DNA of 64,000 bases from positions 401,476-465,475 of the forward strand of contig NZ_RJVB01000002.1 in assembly GCF_003751505.1 (NCBI RefSeq), given 5' to 3'. Made by a program: the position numbers and the translations under genes. The DNA comes from Erwinia sp. JUb26 (lineage in GTDB: Bacteria > Pseudomonadota > Gammaproteobacteria > Enterobacterales > Enterobacteriaceae). Positions 36,106-45,415 of the stretch are shown here, piece after piece. Below the pieces are notes generated by a model. The model was not told the DNA's origin, did no database searches, and worked only from the letters and a program-made list of their open reading frames with translations. Position 1 is the stretch's first letter; each line of letters starts with the position of its first letter.

Positions 36106-37392
36106 TCACGGCAGCGCGTAGGCCACCGGGGTCACCGCCCGGCGGTCGAGGTTTTTACCCAGCGCTTTCACGGCGGAACGCAGCGGGCACAGCGTCCCCA
36201 CTTCGGTTACGCGGCAGTCCGACTGACGCCACTCTTCACGCAGCAACGGATGCCGGGCGTCCACGGTCTGCAAATTGCGCAGATCGTCCAGGCTCTGCCC
36301 CTGGAAGTAGACGTGCAGGAAGCGTTCTCCGCTTTGCATATCGCGCCAGCGTTCAAATACCAGGCTGCTGCCCGGTGGGATATTGCCGCGGGTGTAGCCC
36401 GACAGCGTCCAGCTGAAATCCATCAGGGTACGTACCATCGCGATGTTGGTGTCATGCGCCACCAGCAGCAGCCAGCGCGTATCCGGCATGTTATCCGCCG
36501 GCTTCGTCACACCCTGCTCAACGCCCTGCAGCATGGCGTTAAGCAGAATGGAGCCGCGCTTCTGCGCGGTATAAAGCACGTCGTTGCTGAGATCGTAATT
36601 GGCCGTCAACAGCGGTAAAACGGCGGTGATCTGCGCCGATGAGGTGATATTCCCCCAGGCCAGCTGAGCAACCGGCAGATTTTCATTCCAGCCGAGGCGC
36701 AGGGTCTCAACCATATTCGCCAGCACGCTCAGGCCATCAACGTAGGCTTTCCCGCTTTTACTCTGTTTGATTTGCCACGGCTTATCGAAGAAGGCACAGG
36801 ACGCGTCATCGCGGCACACCGCCTTTTTCAGCGCCTGAACCGCGGGCTGCAACGCCTGCTGACGCGCGGCCAGATCGCCTGTCGTCTCTTTGACCTTCGC
36901 CAGCTGCTCCGCCGGATCGGTATTGGTGGCCGGAAACGCTTCGGTCTGGAACAGCGGATCGTGGTCGCCATCTACCCGGTGTACGGCAACGCCGCAGCCG
37001 GGAAACGCGCCGTCCACCAGCGCGGCGGCGGTGGCCCGCGTGCGCTGCAGCGGGCTGGACCGCACATACACGTCCTGCGGCTGAGGGCAGCCCGCGGTGA
37101 GTAACCCCAGCCGGCGGTAGTGCTCACCCTGCCAGCGTCCTTTGTTCGCCACCGCCGCGTAGCCGTGGCCGGTCAGTTCACCGTCGGCGGTATTCCACTG
37201 CGTCCAGGGGCGGTTTGTTGCGGCCTCAATATCCGTGCGGTTGCCGGGCGTCGGCGGCCGGATGCCGTGGCGGCTAAGCTCCACCACTTTTTCCAGCTGA
37301 TACGTGGCCTCCGCATGAGCCTGTGTAGCGCTGAACCACAGCGCACCGGCGATAAACAGGCGTGCAGCAGCCTGATGTCGTTTTGCCATCAT
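36106..37392 (-). CDS. Periplasmic histidine acid phosphatase (phytase/glucose-1-phosphatase type)
   Basis: Periplasmic phosphomonoesterase of the AppA/Agp branch, 428 aa. A signal peptide (FIAGALWFSATQAHA) is followed by the catalytic R41-H42-G-x-R-x-P box (SRHGIRPPTPG), and the proton-donor HD is in LLLVAHDTNIAMVRTL near 316. Cysteines compatible with disulfides occur along the chain. It releases phosphate from esters such as sugar phosphates or phytate; which one is preferred cannot be seen. It follows the organophosphate antiporter gene by 24 bp, and a Shine-Dalgarno (GGAAG) precedes ATG 37392. It is the last gene of a three-gene operon behind the TGCAC-N4-GTGCA site, so extracellular release and uptake of organophosphates appear co-regulated. 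Confidence 0.88.
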   Translation of the reverse strand: MMAKRHQAAARLFIAGALWFSATQAHAEATYQLEKVVELSRHGIRPPTPGNRTDIEAATNRPWTQWNTADGELTGHGYAAVANKGRWQGEHYRRLGLLTAGCPQPQDVYVRSSPLQRTRATAAALVDGAFPGCGVAVHRVDGDHDPLFQTEAFPATNTDPAEQLAKVKETTGDLAARQQALQPAVQALKKAVCRDDASCAFFDKPWQIKQSKSGKAYVDGLSVLANMVETLRLGWNENLPVAQLAWGNITSSAQITAVLPLLTANYDLSNDVLYTAQKRGSILLNAMLQGVEQGVTKPADNMPDTRWLLLVAHDTNIAMVRTLMDFSWTLSGYTRGNIPPGSSLVFERWRDMQSGERFLHVYFQGQSLDDLRNLQTVDARHPLLREEWRQSDCRVTEVGTLCPLRSAVKALGKNLDRRAVTPVAYALP

Positions 37393-37416
37393 TCGAACTT
37401 CCTTCTGTTGAGGTAA

Positions 37417-38778
37417 TTAAGATGAAAACAGGGTGCGGTGCTCGCTGGCGTTGCGTCTTGCCACTATCACAGCCGTGACAAAGCACAACAGCGCAGAGAT
37501 AAGACCGGCTGCCACCCAGAACTGAGACAACGTGTGGAAATCGTAGAGTTTGATGCCATTTTCCATCACCGACGTTTTATCGATGATGATACCCGTCAGG
37601 AATTCACCGAATCCGGCCCCGGCATAGCTGACAATGCCGATGGTCCCGAGCGCCGCCCCGGCCGCTTTCCGCGAGGAAATATCCACCGCCAGCAGACCGC
37701 CGAGGAAACAGGTCAGTGCGCCGATGGTCGCACCGAAGACAATCATCGACAGAATGTCGGTGTAATAATTGCGCGGCAGCCACAGCATCAGCGCGAATCC
37801 GGCGGTATTCAGCAGGCTGATAAAACCGGCCATAATGCTGCGGTTGCGCGAGAAGAAACGGTCGGAAAGCATCCCCGCCACGATGGTGCCAACAATCCCG
37901 GCAATGGCATTCACGCCGATAATCGCCGAGGCCTCAACCGTGCTGTAGCCCTTCCCCTGCTGCAAAAAGAAAATGCCCCAGGAATTCACGCCGTAGCGGT
38001 CGATGTACATAAACGCCGAGGCCAGCGCCAGCGTCCACAGCGCCGGGTTGCGCAGCGCCATCAGCTGATTGCGGAAGACCGATCCTTTGGCCTCTTCTTC
38101 TTCCTGCGGTTCGTTGCTGATGTCATGAATGGACGGGAAGCCGCTGCTCTGCGGTGAGTCGCGCATAAACAACAGCATCAGCACCACGCCCGCTGCGCCC
38201 AGCGCTGCCGTTGACAGATAGCCCATATGCCAGCCGTAGCCCGCAATCACCGCCGCAATCACGATGTAGGTCAGCGCCTCACCGATGTTATGCGCCGTTG
38301 ACCAGATGGAGTAGAAAGTGCCGCGTTCTTTGGTGCCGTACCAGCGCGCAAGGGATACCGCACAGGGGCCGACCCCCATTGACTGCGCCCAGCCGTTAAT
38401 GCCCCAGAAAATGGCCAGCATCATCGCGTTGGTGGTCATCCCCATCATCAGGTTCATCCCCGCGCTCAGCAGCAGCCCGAGGCTCATAAAGCGCACCACG
38501 TTGGCGTGGTCGGCTAAAAAACCGTTAACCAGTTTGCCTATGGCGTAGCTGAAAAACAGCGCAGAGCCGATCATACCCAGCTCCGACGGCGAAATACCTA
38601 ACTCCACCAGCGCGGTTTTCGCCACGGTGAAGGAGAGCCGGCAGACGTAAAACGTTACGTAGGCCAGCGTCATCGCCAGAAACGTTTGCCACCGCACGCT
38701 GCGAAAGCGCCGTTGGTTAAAGTCAGCGGTTGTTTTCGCCGGGCTGGCCCGGAAAAAACGGATTAATCCAGACATCAT
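37417..38778 (-). CDS. Organophosphate:phosphate antiporter (GlpT/UhpT/PgtP family)
   Basis: MFS transporter of the OPA family with 12 membrane helices, 453 aa from ATG 38778. This start has GGAG five bases upstream; the longer open frame (to 38907) overlaps the previous gene and is rejected. Family features: FNQRRFRSVRWQTFLAMTL before helix 1, YVTFYVCRLSFTVAKTAL, NGWAQSMGVGPCAVSLARWY and DRYGVNSWGIFF. Family members exchange inorganic phosphate for glycerol-3-phosphate, hexose phosphates or phosphoglycerate. It is placed between an IMPase-family enzyme and the acid phosphatase, so its substrate may be a sugar or inositol phosphate. Confidence 0.88.
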   Translation of the reverse strand: MMSGLIRFFRASPAKTTADFNQRRFRSVRWQTFLAMTLAYVTFYVCRLSFTVAKTALVELGISPSELGMIGSALFFSYAIGKLVNGFLADHANVVRFMSLGLLLSAGMNLMMGMTTNAMMLAIFWGINGWAQSMGVGPCAVSLARWYGTKERGTFYSIWSTAHNIGEALTYIVIAAVIAGYGWHMGYLSTAALGAAGVVLMLLFMRDSPQSSGFPSIHDISNEPQEEEEAKGSVFRNQLMALRNPALWTLALASAFMYIDRYGVNSWGIFFLQQGKGYSTVEASAIIGVNAIAGIVGTIVAGMLSDRFFSRNRSIMAGFISLLNTAGFALMLWLPRNYYTDILSMIVFGATIGALTCFLGGLLAVDISSRKAAGAALGTIGIVSYAGAGFGEFLTGIIIDKTSVMENGIKLYDFHTLSQFWVAAGLISALLCFVTAVIVARRNASEHRTLFSS

Positions 38779-38882
38779 CTTGTCTCCGTAGGGCGGAGGC
38801 GGTGCTGATTGATTTTGTCTTCGTCCCTGAAGCTGTTTCCGTGTTATGTAGAGTACGCAATCAGATGCCAGACCCGAGCAGG

Positions 38883-39692
38883 TTAGTTTAAGGTTTGAAC
38901 AACCCATTGTTTTAATTGTGGATAAAGCGTTTTACTGGCCAGAAGAACCGGATTGCCGTGCACGATGCCGTCCGCCGCCAGGTAATCGTTGGTTGTGCCG
39001 CCCGCCTCGCGCATCAGCACGATCCCCGGCAGGCCATCCCAGGGATTCATATGCGGTTCGTAATAGCCCGTCAGGCGGCCCGCGGCGGCCCAGGCACTCA
39101 TCAGCGCACCGGAGCCGTTGCGGACAAACATCCCGCCGTGCTGCAACAGCTGGTCGAGAAACGGCAGGAAATCGGCCGCCGTCACGCGATGTGAAGTCCC
39201 GACGCCCATCACGCCACCGGCCACCGTTTCCGCCGGGTGCGGCGCGATCCTGCGGTCGTTGAGCCAGGCACCTTCCCCCTTAAGGGCACGGAAAAGCTCT
39301 TTATGATTCGGGTCATACACCACGCCAATCACCGGCTCGCCATCCATCACCACCGCCAGCGACAGGCACCAGGTGTGCAGCCCGTTGAGAAAACAGCTGG
39401 TGCCGTCGATCGGGTCAACCACCCACAGCACGCGCTGATGTGCATCCGACGTGCCGCTCTCCTCCCCCAGAAAGCCGTCTTCCGGGAAGGCTTCCGCAAT
39501 GCGTGATTTAACAAAGGATTCCACCTCGCGGTCGGCCAGGCTGACCACATCCTGTGCGTCGCAGCCCTTGTGTTCAACCTGCAGACTGTCGCGCTGCTGA
39601 TAGAAGCCGTAAGCCAGTTTTCCCCCGGACTCAGCAAGACTGCAGGCGAAGCGGTAGCGCGCCAAAAGCGAATCATTTTCACGGGTTGCCAT
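38883..39692 (-). CDS. Inositol-monophosphatase-family phosphatase, copy 1
   Basis: Mg-dependent, lithium-sensitive-type phosphatase fold of 269 aa. The metal-binding motifs are FPEDGFLGEE (near 70), WVVDPIDGTSCFLNGL (near 90) and NPWDGLPGIVLMREAGG (near 215). Substrates in the family include inositol-1-phosphate, histidinol phosphate, fructose-1,6-bisphosphate and PAP. The start at 39692 has AGGAG five bases upstream; an open frame to 39722 would run into the operator. It is the first gene of the antiporter/phosphatase operon and is clearly paralogous to the gene at 46488. Confidence 0.88.
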   Translation of the reverse strand: MATRENDSLLARYRFACSLAESGGKLAYGFYQQRDSLQVEHKGCDAQDVVSLADREVESFVKSRIAEAFPEDGFLGEESGTSDAHQRVLWVVDPIDGTSCFLNGLHTWCLSLAVVMDGEPVIGVVYDPNHKELFRALKGEGAWLNDRRIAPHPAETVAGGVMGVGTSHRVTAADFLPFLDQLLQHGGMFVRNGSGALMSAWAAAGRLTGYYEPHMNPWDGLPGIVLMREAGGTTNDYLAADGIVHGNPVLLASKTLYPQLKQWVVQTLN

Positions 39693-39707
39693 AACATCTC
39701 CTAAAAA

Positions 39708-39721
39708 TGCACACGTGTGCA
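39708..39721. promoter_or_regulatory. LacI-type operator in front of the phosphatase operon
   Basis: TGCACACGTGTGCA is a perfect 14-bp palindrome 15 bp before the start codon of the IMPase-family gene. The same TGCAC-N4-GTGCA pattern precedes the AfuABC-like operon at 42025. A central CpG is typical of LacI-family sites. Confidence 0.85.
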
Positions 39722-39815
39722 TTTGTTAACAAAAAATAAGCCCCGCAGGGCAGAAGAGAGTGTGACGGCAGTCCGCAGATTAATCTGTGAGCTACCGCAT
39801 AAAATTAATTTTTCA

Positions 39816-40796
39816 TTACGCGCTTTGGCGGATGATTAATTTCACCGGCACCGCGCGATGGCGGGAAGGCAGGTCGAACTGGGTAATTCGGGTCACCAGA
39901 AGATCCACCGCATGCTGCGCCAGCCCTTCGGTATCCTGTTGAATTGTCGTTAAATGATAGGGATCCCAGCCCGCCTGAGGAATGTCATCAAAGCCCATTA
40001 CGGCGGGTGTCGGATCGTGGCCGTTCAGGGTACGCAGACCGTCGATCGCGCCTAACGCCAGCATATCCGTCGCACAGAGCAGCACCTGACAGGTGCGTAA
40101 TTCCATCGCCGCCGCCCTGCCCGCCGCATAGCCGCCGCCGGGGATAAACCGCGTGGCGATGGTCGAATCTGGCGCACAGGACATCAGCGCCTGATAGCGC
40201 TCTTCGGTGCTGAAATTGCTGCGTTCTTCACCGATAAATCCAATGTTGTTCCAACCGCGCTGGCGACAGTAATCCGCCAGCAGCCGCATCCCCTGCGCGT
40301 TATCGCTGGCGACGCGATCGCAACCCGCCAGATCGGCATTGCGGTTGATCAGGGTCACCGGGATTTTCCGTTCCAGATACTCTTCGGCCAGCGACAGCGG
40401 CGGCGCGCCGGAGGTGATAATCACCCCGGCCACGTGGTAGCTGAGCAGCTGTTTCAGCGAGGGGGCCAGCTGCTGCGGATCGTCGGCATTCATCAGCAGC
40501 GGCATAAAACCGTGCAGGGCCAGCTGATGGACCAGCGGCGACAGCAGCTTGCTGCGAAACGGATTATCGAATCCGGCAGTCACGATGCCGATAAAGTTAC
40601 TGCTGCCGGTGATCATCGTGCGGGCGATGATATTGACCTGATAGCCCAGCGTTTCGGCCGCGGCGAGGACCTTTTTCCGCGTTTTTTCCGCCACGGAGGC
40701 ACCCGGGGTAAACGTGCGGGAAACCGCAGAGCGTGATACCCCCGCCAGGCGGGCGACATCTTCGGCATTGACCCAGTTTTTTTTCTTCTCGTTCAT
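39816..40796 (-). CDS. LacI-family repressor 1 of the organophosphate locus
   Basis: LacI/GalR-type regulator of 326 aa from ATG 40796 (a GTG two codons earlier is an alternative). The helix-turn-helix is NAEDVARLAGVSRSAVSRTF, followed by a TPGASVAEKTRKKV hinge segment, and a sugar-binding-type effector domain (NFIGIVTAGFDNPFRSKLL). It lies between the two divergent transport operons, in line with repressor 2. The recognition helix is nearly identical to that of repressor 2, so both probably read the same operator with different effectors. Confidence 0.88.
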   Translation of the reverse strand: MNEKKKNWVNAEDVARLAGVSRSAVSRTFTPGASVAEKTRKKVLAAAETLGYQVNIIARTMITGSSNFIGIVTAGFDNPFRSKLLSPLVHQLALHGFMPLLMNADDPQQLAPSLKQLLSYHVAGVIITSGAPPLSLAEEYLERKIPVTLINRNADLAGCDRVASDNAQGMRLLADYCRQRGWNNIGFIGEERSNFSTEERYQALMSCAPDSTIATRFIPGGGYAAGRAAAMELRTCQVLLCATDMLALGAIDGLRTLNGHDPTPAVMGFDDIPQAGWDPYHLTTIQQDTEGLAQHAVDLLVTRITQFDLPSRHRAVPVKLIIRQSA

Positions 40797-40834
40797 GCTC
40801 ACTCTGCGCGGGTTACGGTGTGCTTTACGCTATG

Positions 40835-41869
40835 TTAACCCCCCCGTACCGATCCGCGCCACACCACATCGGCCTGATACACCAGGCTGTCGTGCTGCTG
40901 TTCACTCTGCGGGGTAAAGCCGCTTTCCGCCTGCTCGGTCTGGATCAGCCACTGCACCGCGTCGCGGGCAAAGCGTTCTACCGGCTGGGCGAAGGTGGTC
41001 AGATTGAAGGATGACCACCCGGCCTGCACGATATTATCGAATCCTATCAGGCAGATATCCTCCGGCACGCTGACCGCAAAACGGTGTCGGGCTTCATCCA
41101 TAAAGCCACAGGCCACCAGATCGGTGACGCAAAATACCGCGTCCGGACGCTGCTGGCGGGTCAGCAGACGATGCGCCAGAATCTGGCCGCTTTCGTAAGA
41201 GGTAGAACCAAAACGCTCCACCGTCACCGCTAATCCGGCCCGCTCCGCCACCGCGACAAATGCCGCTTCGCGCTTCATCAGGCTAGGCGTTCCGGCCAGC
41301 GAATTGGCAAACGCCAGGTGCCGACAGCCCGCGCGTTGAAACGCCATCACCGCCGTTTCGGCCGCCGATTGTGCATCCAGATTAATACTCAGCGATCCGG
41401 GCAGCGACTCGTCGCGGTTAATCAGAATAATGCGCTGTCCGTGCTGGTAGCACTGGCGGGTGATGGCGCGGTCGGGCATGCCGGAAAGGATAATCGAGGC
41501 GTCGGCGCGGAAATTAATCGCCTGCTGCAGCGCCGCCGAGACGCTGTTGTCCGAGCGGTCGGTGTTGATCAGCATCGCCACTTTGCCCGCCTCCTGCAGA
41601 AACTGGGTCAGCCAGCGCACCAGCATTGCGCGATAGGGAGTGGCGATTTCAGACACGACCAGGCAAACAATACCGCTGCGGTTACGCACCAGCCCACGCG
41701 CCAGATGGTTGACGTGATAGCCCAGTTCTTCTGCCGCTTTCATCACCCGCGCACGGGTCGCTTCCGACACGCTGGCGCCCGGCGTATAGGTCCGTGATAC
41801 CGCCGAGCGTGATACGCCCGCACGGTCGGCCACGTCCTGCGCACTCACCACCGCTTTCTCATATTGCAT
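40835..41869 (-). CDS. LacI-family repressor 2 of the organophosphate locus
   Basis: LacI/GalR-type regulator of 344 aa. The DNA-binding part SAQDVADRAGVSRSAVSRTY-TPGASVSEATRARV differs from repressor 1 by few residues, while the effector domain (GIVCLVVSEIATPYRAMLV) is clearly different. ATG 41869 is chosen because AGGA precedes it; the open frame continues to 41920 but would cover the candidate operator at 41916. It is read towards repressor 1 with a 38-bp gap, so both may be one transcript. Confidence 0.88.
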   Translation of the reverse strand: MQYEKAVVSAQDVADRAGVSRSAVSRTYTPGASVSEATRARVMKAAEELGYHVNHLARGLVRNRSGIVCLVVSEIATPYRAMLVRWLTQFLQEAGKVAMLINTDRSDNSVSAALQQAINFRADASIILSGMPDRAITRQCYQHGQRIILINRDESLPGSLSINLDAQSAAETAVMAFQRAGCRHLAFANSLAGTPSLMKREAAFVAVAERAGLAVTVERFGSTSYESGQILAHRLLTRQQRPDAVFCVTDLVACGFMDEARHRFAVSVPEDICLIGFDNIVQAGWSSFNLTTFAQPVERFARDAVQWLIQTEQAESGFTPQSEQQHDSLVYQADVVWRGSVRGG

Positions 41870-41915
41870 GCTGTTCTTCCTCAAAATCCCGGCTGAGATT
41901 GAGTCTGCCTCAGAT

Positions 41916-41929
41916 TGCAAAGCTGTGCA
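41916..41929. promoter_or_regulatory. Imperfect LacI-type operator in front of repressor 2
   Basis: TGCAAAGCTGTGCA follows the TGCAC-N4-GTGCA pattern with one changed arm base, 46 bp before the repressor 2 start. It suggests autoregulation. Confidence 0.55.
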
Positions 41930-41993
41930 AACGGACCACGATCACAATTGTTATAATTTTGTGACAAGGGCTGATAAATCGGCAGCAAGGCAT

Positions 41994-42022
41994 TTGACAG
42001 TTTATTTCTTGTTCATTATTAC
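41994..42022 (+). promoter_or_regulatory. Sigma-70 promoter of the AfuABC-like operon
   Basis: A perfect -35 box TTGACA (41994-41999), a 17-bp spacer, then TATTAC (42017-42022, four of six consensus bases). The operator at 42025-42038 lies over the expected start of transcription, 64 bp before the first gene. Confidence 0.75.
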
Positions 42023-42024
42023 TT

Positions 42025-42038
42025 TGCACACACGTGCA
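42025..42038. promoter_or_regulatory. LacI-type operator of the AfuABC-like operon
   Basis: TGCACACACGTGCA, embedded in TTTGCAC-ACAC-GTGCAAA, has 7-bp perfect arms. It matches the site at 39708 in both half-sites and lies directly behind the -10 box, where a bound repressor would block initiation. Confidence 0.82.
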
Positions 42039-42085
42039 AAATCAGGTGCCAGTGAAGCACTACCCTACAAACCCAGGAGATCATC

Positions 42086-43114
42086 ATGCGATATACCTCA
42101 ATGGCCATCGCGCTATCCCTCTGTTGCACTGCTTTACCGTTTGCCGCCTCGGCAGCGGGCAATCTCAATATGGTCTGCTCGGCGGATGTGGTGGTGTGCG
42201 AGCATATGACGCGTATTTTTAGTCAGTCTCATCCTGATATCAAAGTCAGCATGGTGCGCCTGTCGGCGGGCGAGGCCTATGCGCGACTGCGCAGCGAAGC
42301 ACGCAATCCGCGCACCGATATCTGGTGGGCAGGCACCGGCGACCCCCATATGCAGGCGGCGGACGAAGGGCTGACCCAGGTGTACAAATCGCCGCTGCTG
42401 CCGGAGCAGCAGGACTGGGCCCAGAAGCAGGCTGAGAACTCCGGCTATCGCACGGTCGGCATCTACGCCGGCGCGCTCGGCTGGGGTTACAACACCAAAC
42501 TGCTGGCCAGCAAGAAACTGAAAGAGCCCACCTGCTGGGCCGATCTGCTGGATCCGGGCTTTAAGGGCGAGATCCAAATTGCTAACCCGAACTCGTCCGG
42601 CACCGCCTACAACACCCTGGCGACGCTGGTGCAGATCATGGGCGAAGATAAAGCCTTCGACTATCTCAAAAAGCTCAACGCTAACGTCTCCCAGTACACC
42701 AAATCAGGCTCCGCGCCGGTAAAATCGGCCGCGCGCGGTGAAACCACCGTCGGTATCGTGTTTATGCACGATGCGGTGGCAATGGAGGTTGATGGCTTCC
42801 CGATCAAGACCGTTGCGCCGTGTGAAGGCACCGGCTACGAGATCGGCTCCATGTCGATCGTCAAAGGCGCGCGCAACCTCGCCAATGCCAAAGTCTGGTA
42901 CGACTGGGCGCTGAGCGCGGAAGCGCAGTCGCATATGAAAGAGGCCAAATCCTTCCAGCTGCCGTCGAACCGCAAGGCGGAGATTTCCGAATACGCGCCG
43001 CGCTTTGAGAACATCAAGCTGATCGATTACGACTTTAAAACCTACGGCGACTCGGCCAAGCGTAAAGCGCTGCTCGGCCGCTGGGACAAAGAGATCGGCG
43101 CCAGCGCGCAGTAA
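42086..43114 (+). CDS. AfuA-like periplasmic binding protein (sugar phosphate/organophosphate)
   Basis: Periplasmic solute receptor of 342 aa in the ferric-binding-protein-like cluster. A signal peptide (ALSLCCTALPFAASA) is followed by LNMVCSADVVVCEHM, ARNPRTDIWWAGTGDPH, YAGALGWGYNTKLL and IANPNSSGTAYNTLATL. The adjacent tyrosine pair that ferric FbpA proteins use to hold iron is not present, which argues against iron. The related AfuA of Actinobacillus binds hexose phosphates, and the neighbouring phosphatases support an organophosphate ligand. A CAGGAG Shine-Dalgarno precedes the ATG. First gene of a four-gene operon under the LacI-type operator. Confidence 0.8.
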   Translation: MRYTSMAIALSLCCTALPFAASAAGNLNMVCSADVVVCEHMTRIFSQSHPDIKVSMVRLSAGEAYARLRSEARNPRTDIWWAGTGDPHMQAADEGLTQVYKSPLLPEQQDWAQKQAENSGYRTVGIYAGALGWGYNTKLLASKKLKEPTCWADLLDPGFKGEIQIANPNSSGTAYNTLATLVQIMGEDKAFDYLKKLNANVSQYTKSGSAPVKSAARGETTVGIVFMHDAVAMEVDGFPIKTVAPCEGTGYEIGSMSIVKGARNLANAKVWYDWALSAEAQSHMKEAKSFQLPSNRKAEISEYAPRFENIKLIDYDFKTYGDSAKRKALLGRWDKEIGASAQ

Positions 43115-43195
43115 TCCCCGCCGTTTTGTGATGCTGATACGCGGTGGCTTCGGCCTGATGTCCGCTTCAGCCTGGTTTTCAGGTCGAGGTATGTC

Positions 43196-45415
43196 ATGAA
43201 TGCAAATAATCGTCGTCTGACCGGCGCGCTGATAATGGGCGCGGCGGCTCTGCTGCTGCCGTGGTACAGCCTTGAGGCCGGTTTCTTTGAAGGCGGCTGG
43301 CTGATGAGCCTGTGGAACGACGCCGCGACGGCCCCGGCGCTCTGGCAGCTGGGTGAACATCCGTGGCTGACGGCAGCCGTGACGCTGTTCGCGCTGTGCG
43401 GCGGCTGTGGCCTGCTGCCATCGGGGATGCGCAGCCGATTGCTGCTGCTGTTCAGCGCGCTCGGCGTGCTGTTTTTGGTGATTGAAGGCCATGCGATTGG
43501 CTACAGCGGCTGGAGCTGGCTGTGGCTGGAAAACCACTTTGGCGCGCTGGAATCCGGCCAGCCGGCGATGGGCGCGGGCGCGCTGCTGCTGCTGACGACC
43601 TTCCTGCTGCTGTTCTCCTTCGCGCTGGCAGAACGCGGCGTGATGAAGGGCGATGCCTTTGTGGTGGCTTCGCTGGTGCTGCTGACGGCGCTGGTCAGCA
43701 TCTTTGTACTTTATCCGGTACTGAGCATGTTTGTGGTTTCGGTACAGGGTGTGGACGGCAGCTTTCAGCCCGATGGCCTGATCAGCAATATTCAGGATCC
43801 GGCCATCTGGAGCCTGTCCTGCTTTAACGGCGGCACCTGCGGAACGGCCTGGCGCACGCTGTGGCTGGCGCTGATGACCGCCAGCGGCTCTACGCTGCTT
43901 GGGCTGGCGTTTGCCCTTGCCGCCACGCGTACCCCGCTGCCGTGCAAGAAAGCGCTGCGCATGCTGACCATCCTGCCGATCATTACCCCGCCGTTTGTGA
44001 TTGGCCTGGCGCTGATCCTGCTGTTTGGCCGTTCCGGCGTGGTGACCGAGCATCTGGCGGCGCTGTTCGGCATCGAACCGGGCCGCTGGCTGTATGGCCT
44101 GACCGGCATCTGGATTGCTCAGGTGCTGTCGTTTACGCCCATTGCCTTCCTGGTGCTGATTGGCGTGGTGGAAGGGGTCAGCCCCTCGCTGGAGGAAGCT
44201 TCACAGACGCTGCGCGCCAACCGCTGGCGCACCTTTAGCCGCGTATCGCTGCCGTTGATGGCCCCGGGTCTGGCCAACGCGTTCCTGATTAGCTTTATCG
44301 AAAGCATGGCCGATTTCGGCAACCCGATGGTGCTCGGCGGCAGCCACGGCGTGCTTTCTACCGAGATCTTCTTCTCGGTGGTCGGGGCGCAAAACGACCC
44401 AAGCCGTGCGGCGGTGCTGGCGATGATCCTGCTGTGCTTCACCCTGGCAGCGTTTATCCTGCAGCGGCTGTGGCTGGGCGGCAAGAACTTCGCCACCGTC
44501 ACCGGCAAAGGTGACGGCGGCCAGCATGGCCAGCTACCGCGCGCCCTGCGCTTCGGCGTGTACGGGATGGTGATCCCGTGGGGCCTGTTCACCTTGGTGA
44601 TCTACGGCATGATCGTGGTGGGCGGCTTCGTGCAGTCCTGGGGGCTGGACAGCTCGCTGACCATCAATCACTACGTCCGCGCTTTCGGCATCAGCTTTAG
44701 CGAGGGGCATTTGCTGTGGAGCGGCGTGGCGTGGAATTCATTCTGGACCACGCTGGAGATCGCGCTGATCGCTGCCCCGCTGACGGCAATCGTCGGGCTG
44801 CTGACCGCCTGGCTGATTGTGCGGCAGAAGTTCGCCGGTCGCCAGACCTTCGAATTCCTGCTGATGCTCAGCTTCGCCATTCCCGGTACGGTGATCGGGG
44901 TCAGCTACGTGATGGCCTACAACCTGCCGCCGCTGGAGATTACCGGCACCGCGCTGATTCTGGTGGCCTGCTTTGTGTTCCGAAATATGCCGGTGGGCGT
45001 ACGCGGCGGCATCGCAGCGATGAGCCAGCTGGATAAAAGCCTGGATGAAGCCTCACTGACTCTCGGCGCTAACAGCTTCCGCACGCTGCGCAAGGTGGTG
45101 CTGCCGCTGCTGAAACCGGCGATCAGCGCGGCACTGGTCTATGCCTTCGTGCGGGCGATCACCTCAATCAGTGCGGTGATCTTCCTCGTCAGCGCGCAGT
45201 ACAACATGGCGACATCCTATATCGTCGGGCTGGTAGAAAACGGCGAGTACGGCGTGGCTATCGCCTACTCCACGGTGCTGATCGTGGTGATGCTGCTGAT
45301 TATCGGCGTGTTCCAGTGGCTGGTCGGTGAACGGCGGCTGCGCCGCGTTGCCCGTCCGGTAGATGTGCCTGCACCGCCCGCTTCCACCTCTTTAATCCAG
45401 GAGAATGCCGTATGA
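43196..45415 (+). CDS. AfuB-like fused ABC permease
   Basis: Inner-membrane permease of 739 aa made of two fused permease halves, as in FbpB/AfuB. Each half has the cytoplasmic EAA loop that contacts the ATPase: EEASQTLRANRWRTFSRVSL-PLMAPG near 335 and DEASLTLGANSFRTLRKVVL-PLLKPA near 620. An extra set of hydrophobic segments at the N-terminus (first 180 residues) precedes the first half, giving more membrane helices than the minimal twelve. It overlaps the ATPase gene by four bases (ATGA). Confidence 0.85.
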   Translation: MNANNRRLTGALIMGAAALLLPWYSLEAGFFEGGWLMSLWNDAATAPALWQLGEHPWLTAAVTLFALCGGCGLLPSGMRSRLLLLFSALGVLFLVIEGHAIGYSGWSWLWLENHFGALESGQPAMGAGALLLLTTFLLLFSFALAERGVMKGDAFVVASLVLLTALVSIFVLYPVLSMFVVSVQGVDGSFQPDGLISNIQDPAIWSLSCFNGGTCGTAWRTLWLALMTASGSTLLGLAFALAATRTPLPCKKALRMLTILPIITPPFVIGLALILLFGRSGVVTEHLAALFGIEPGRWLYGLTGIWIAQVLSFTPIAFLVLIGVVEGVSPSLEEASQTLRANRWRTFSRVSLPLMAPGLANAFLISFIESMADFGNPMVLGGSHGVLSTEIFFSVVGAQNDPSRAAVLAMILLCFTLAAFILQRLWLGGKNFATVTGKGDGGQHGQLPRALRFGVYGMVIPWGLFTLVIYGMIVVGGFVQSWGLDSSLTINHYVRAFGISFSEGHLLWSGVAWNSFWTTLEIALIAAPLTAIVGLLTAWLIVRQKFAGRQTFEFLLMLSFAIPGTVIGVSYVMAYNLPPLEITGTALILVACFVFRNMPVGVRGGIAAMSQLDKSLDEASLTLGANSFRTLRKVVLPLLKPAISAALVYAFVRAITSISAVIFLVSAQYNMATSYIVGLVENGEYGVAIAYSTVLIVVMLLIIGVFQWLVGERRLRRVARPVDVPAPPASTSLIQENAV

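Noticed and set aside
38779..38907. Extended start of the organophosphate antiporter
   Set aside because: It would overlap the end of the preceding gene and adds residues without family similarity; ATG 38778 has a clear Shine-Dalgarno.
42704..44053. 449-codon minus-strand frame across the binding protein and permease genes
   Set aside because: Gln/Arg/His-rich shadow of real genes; no domain.
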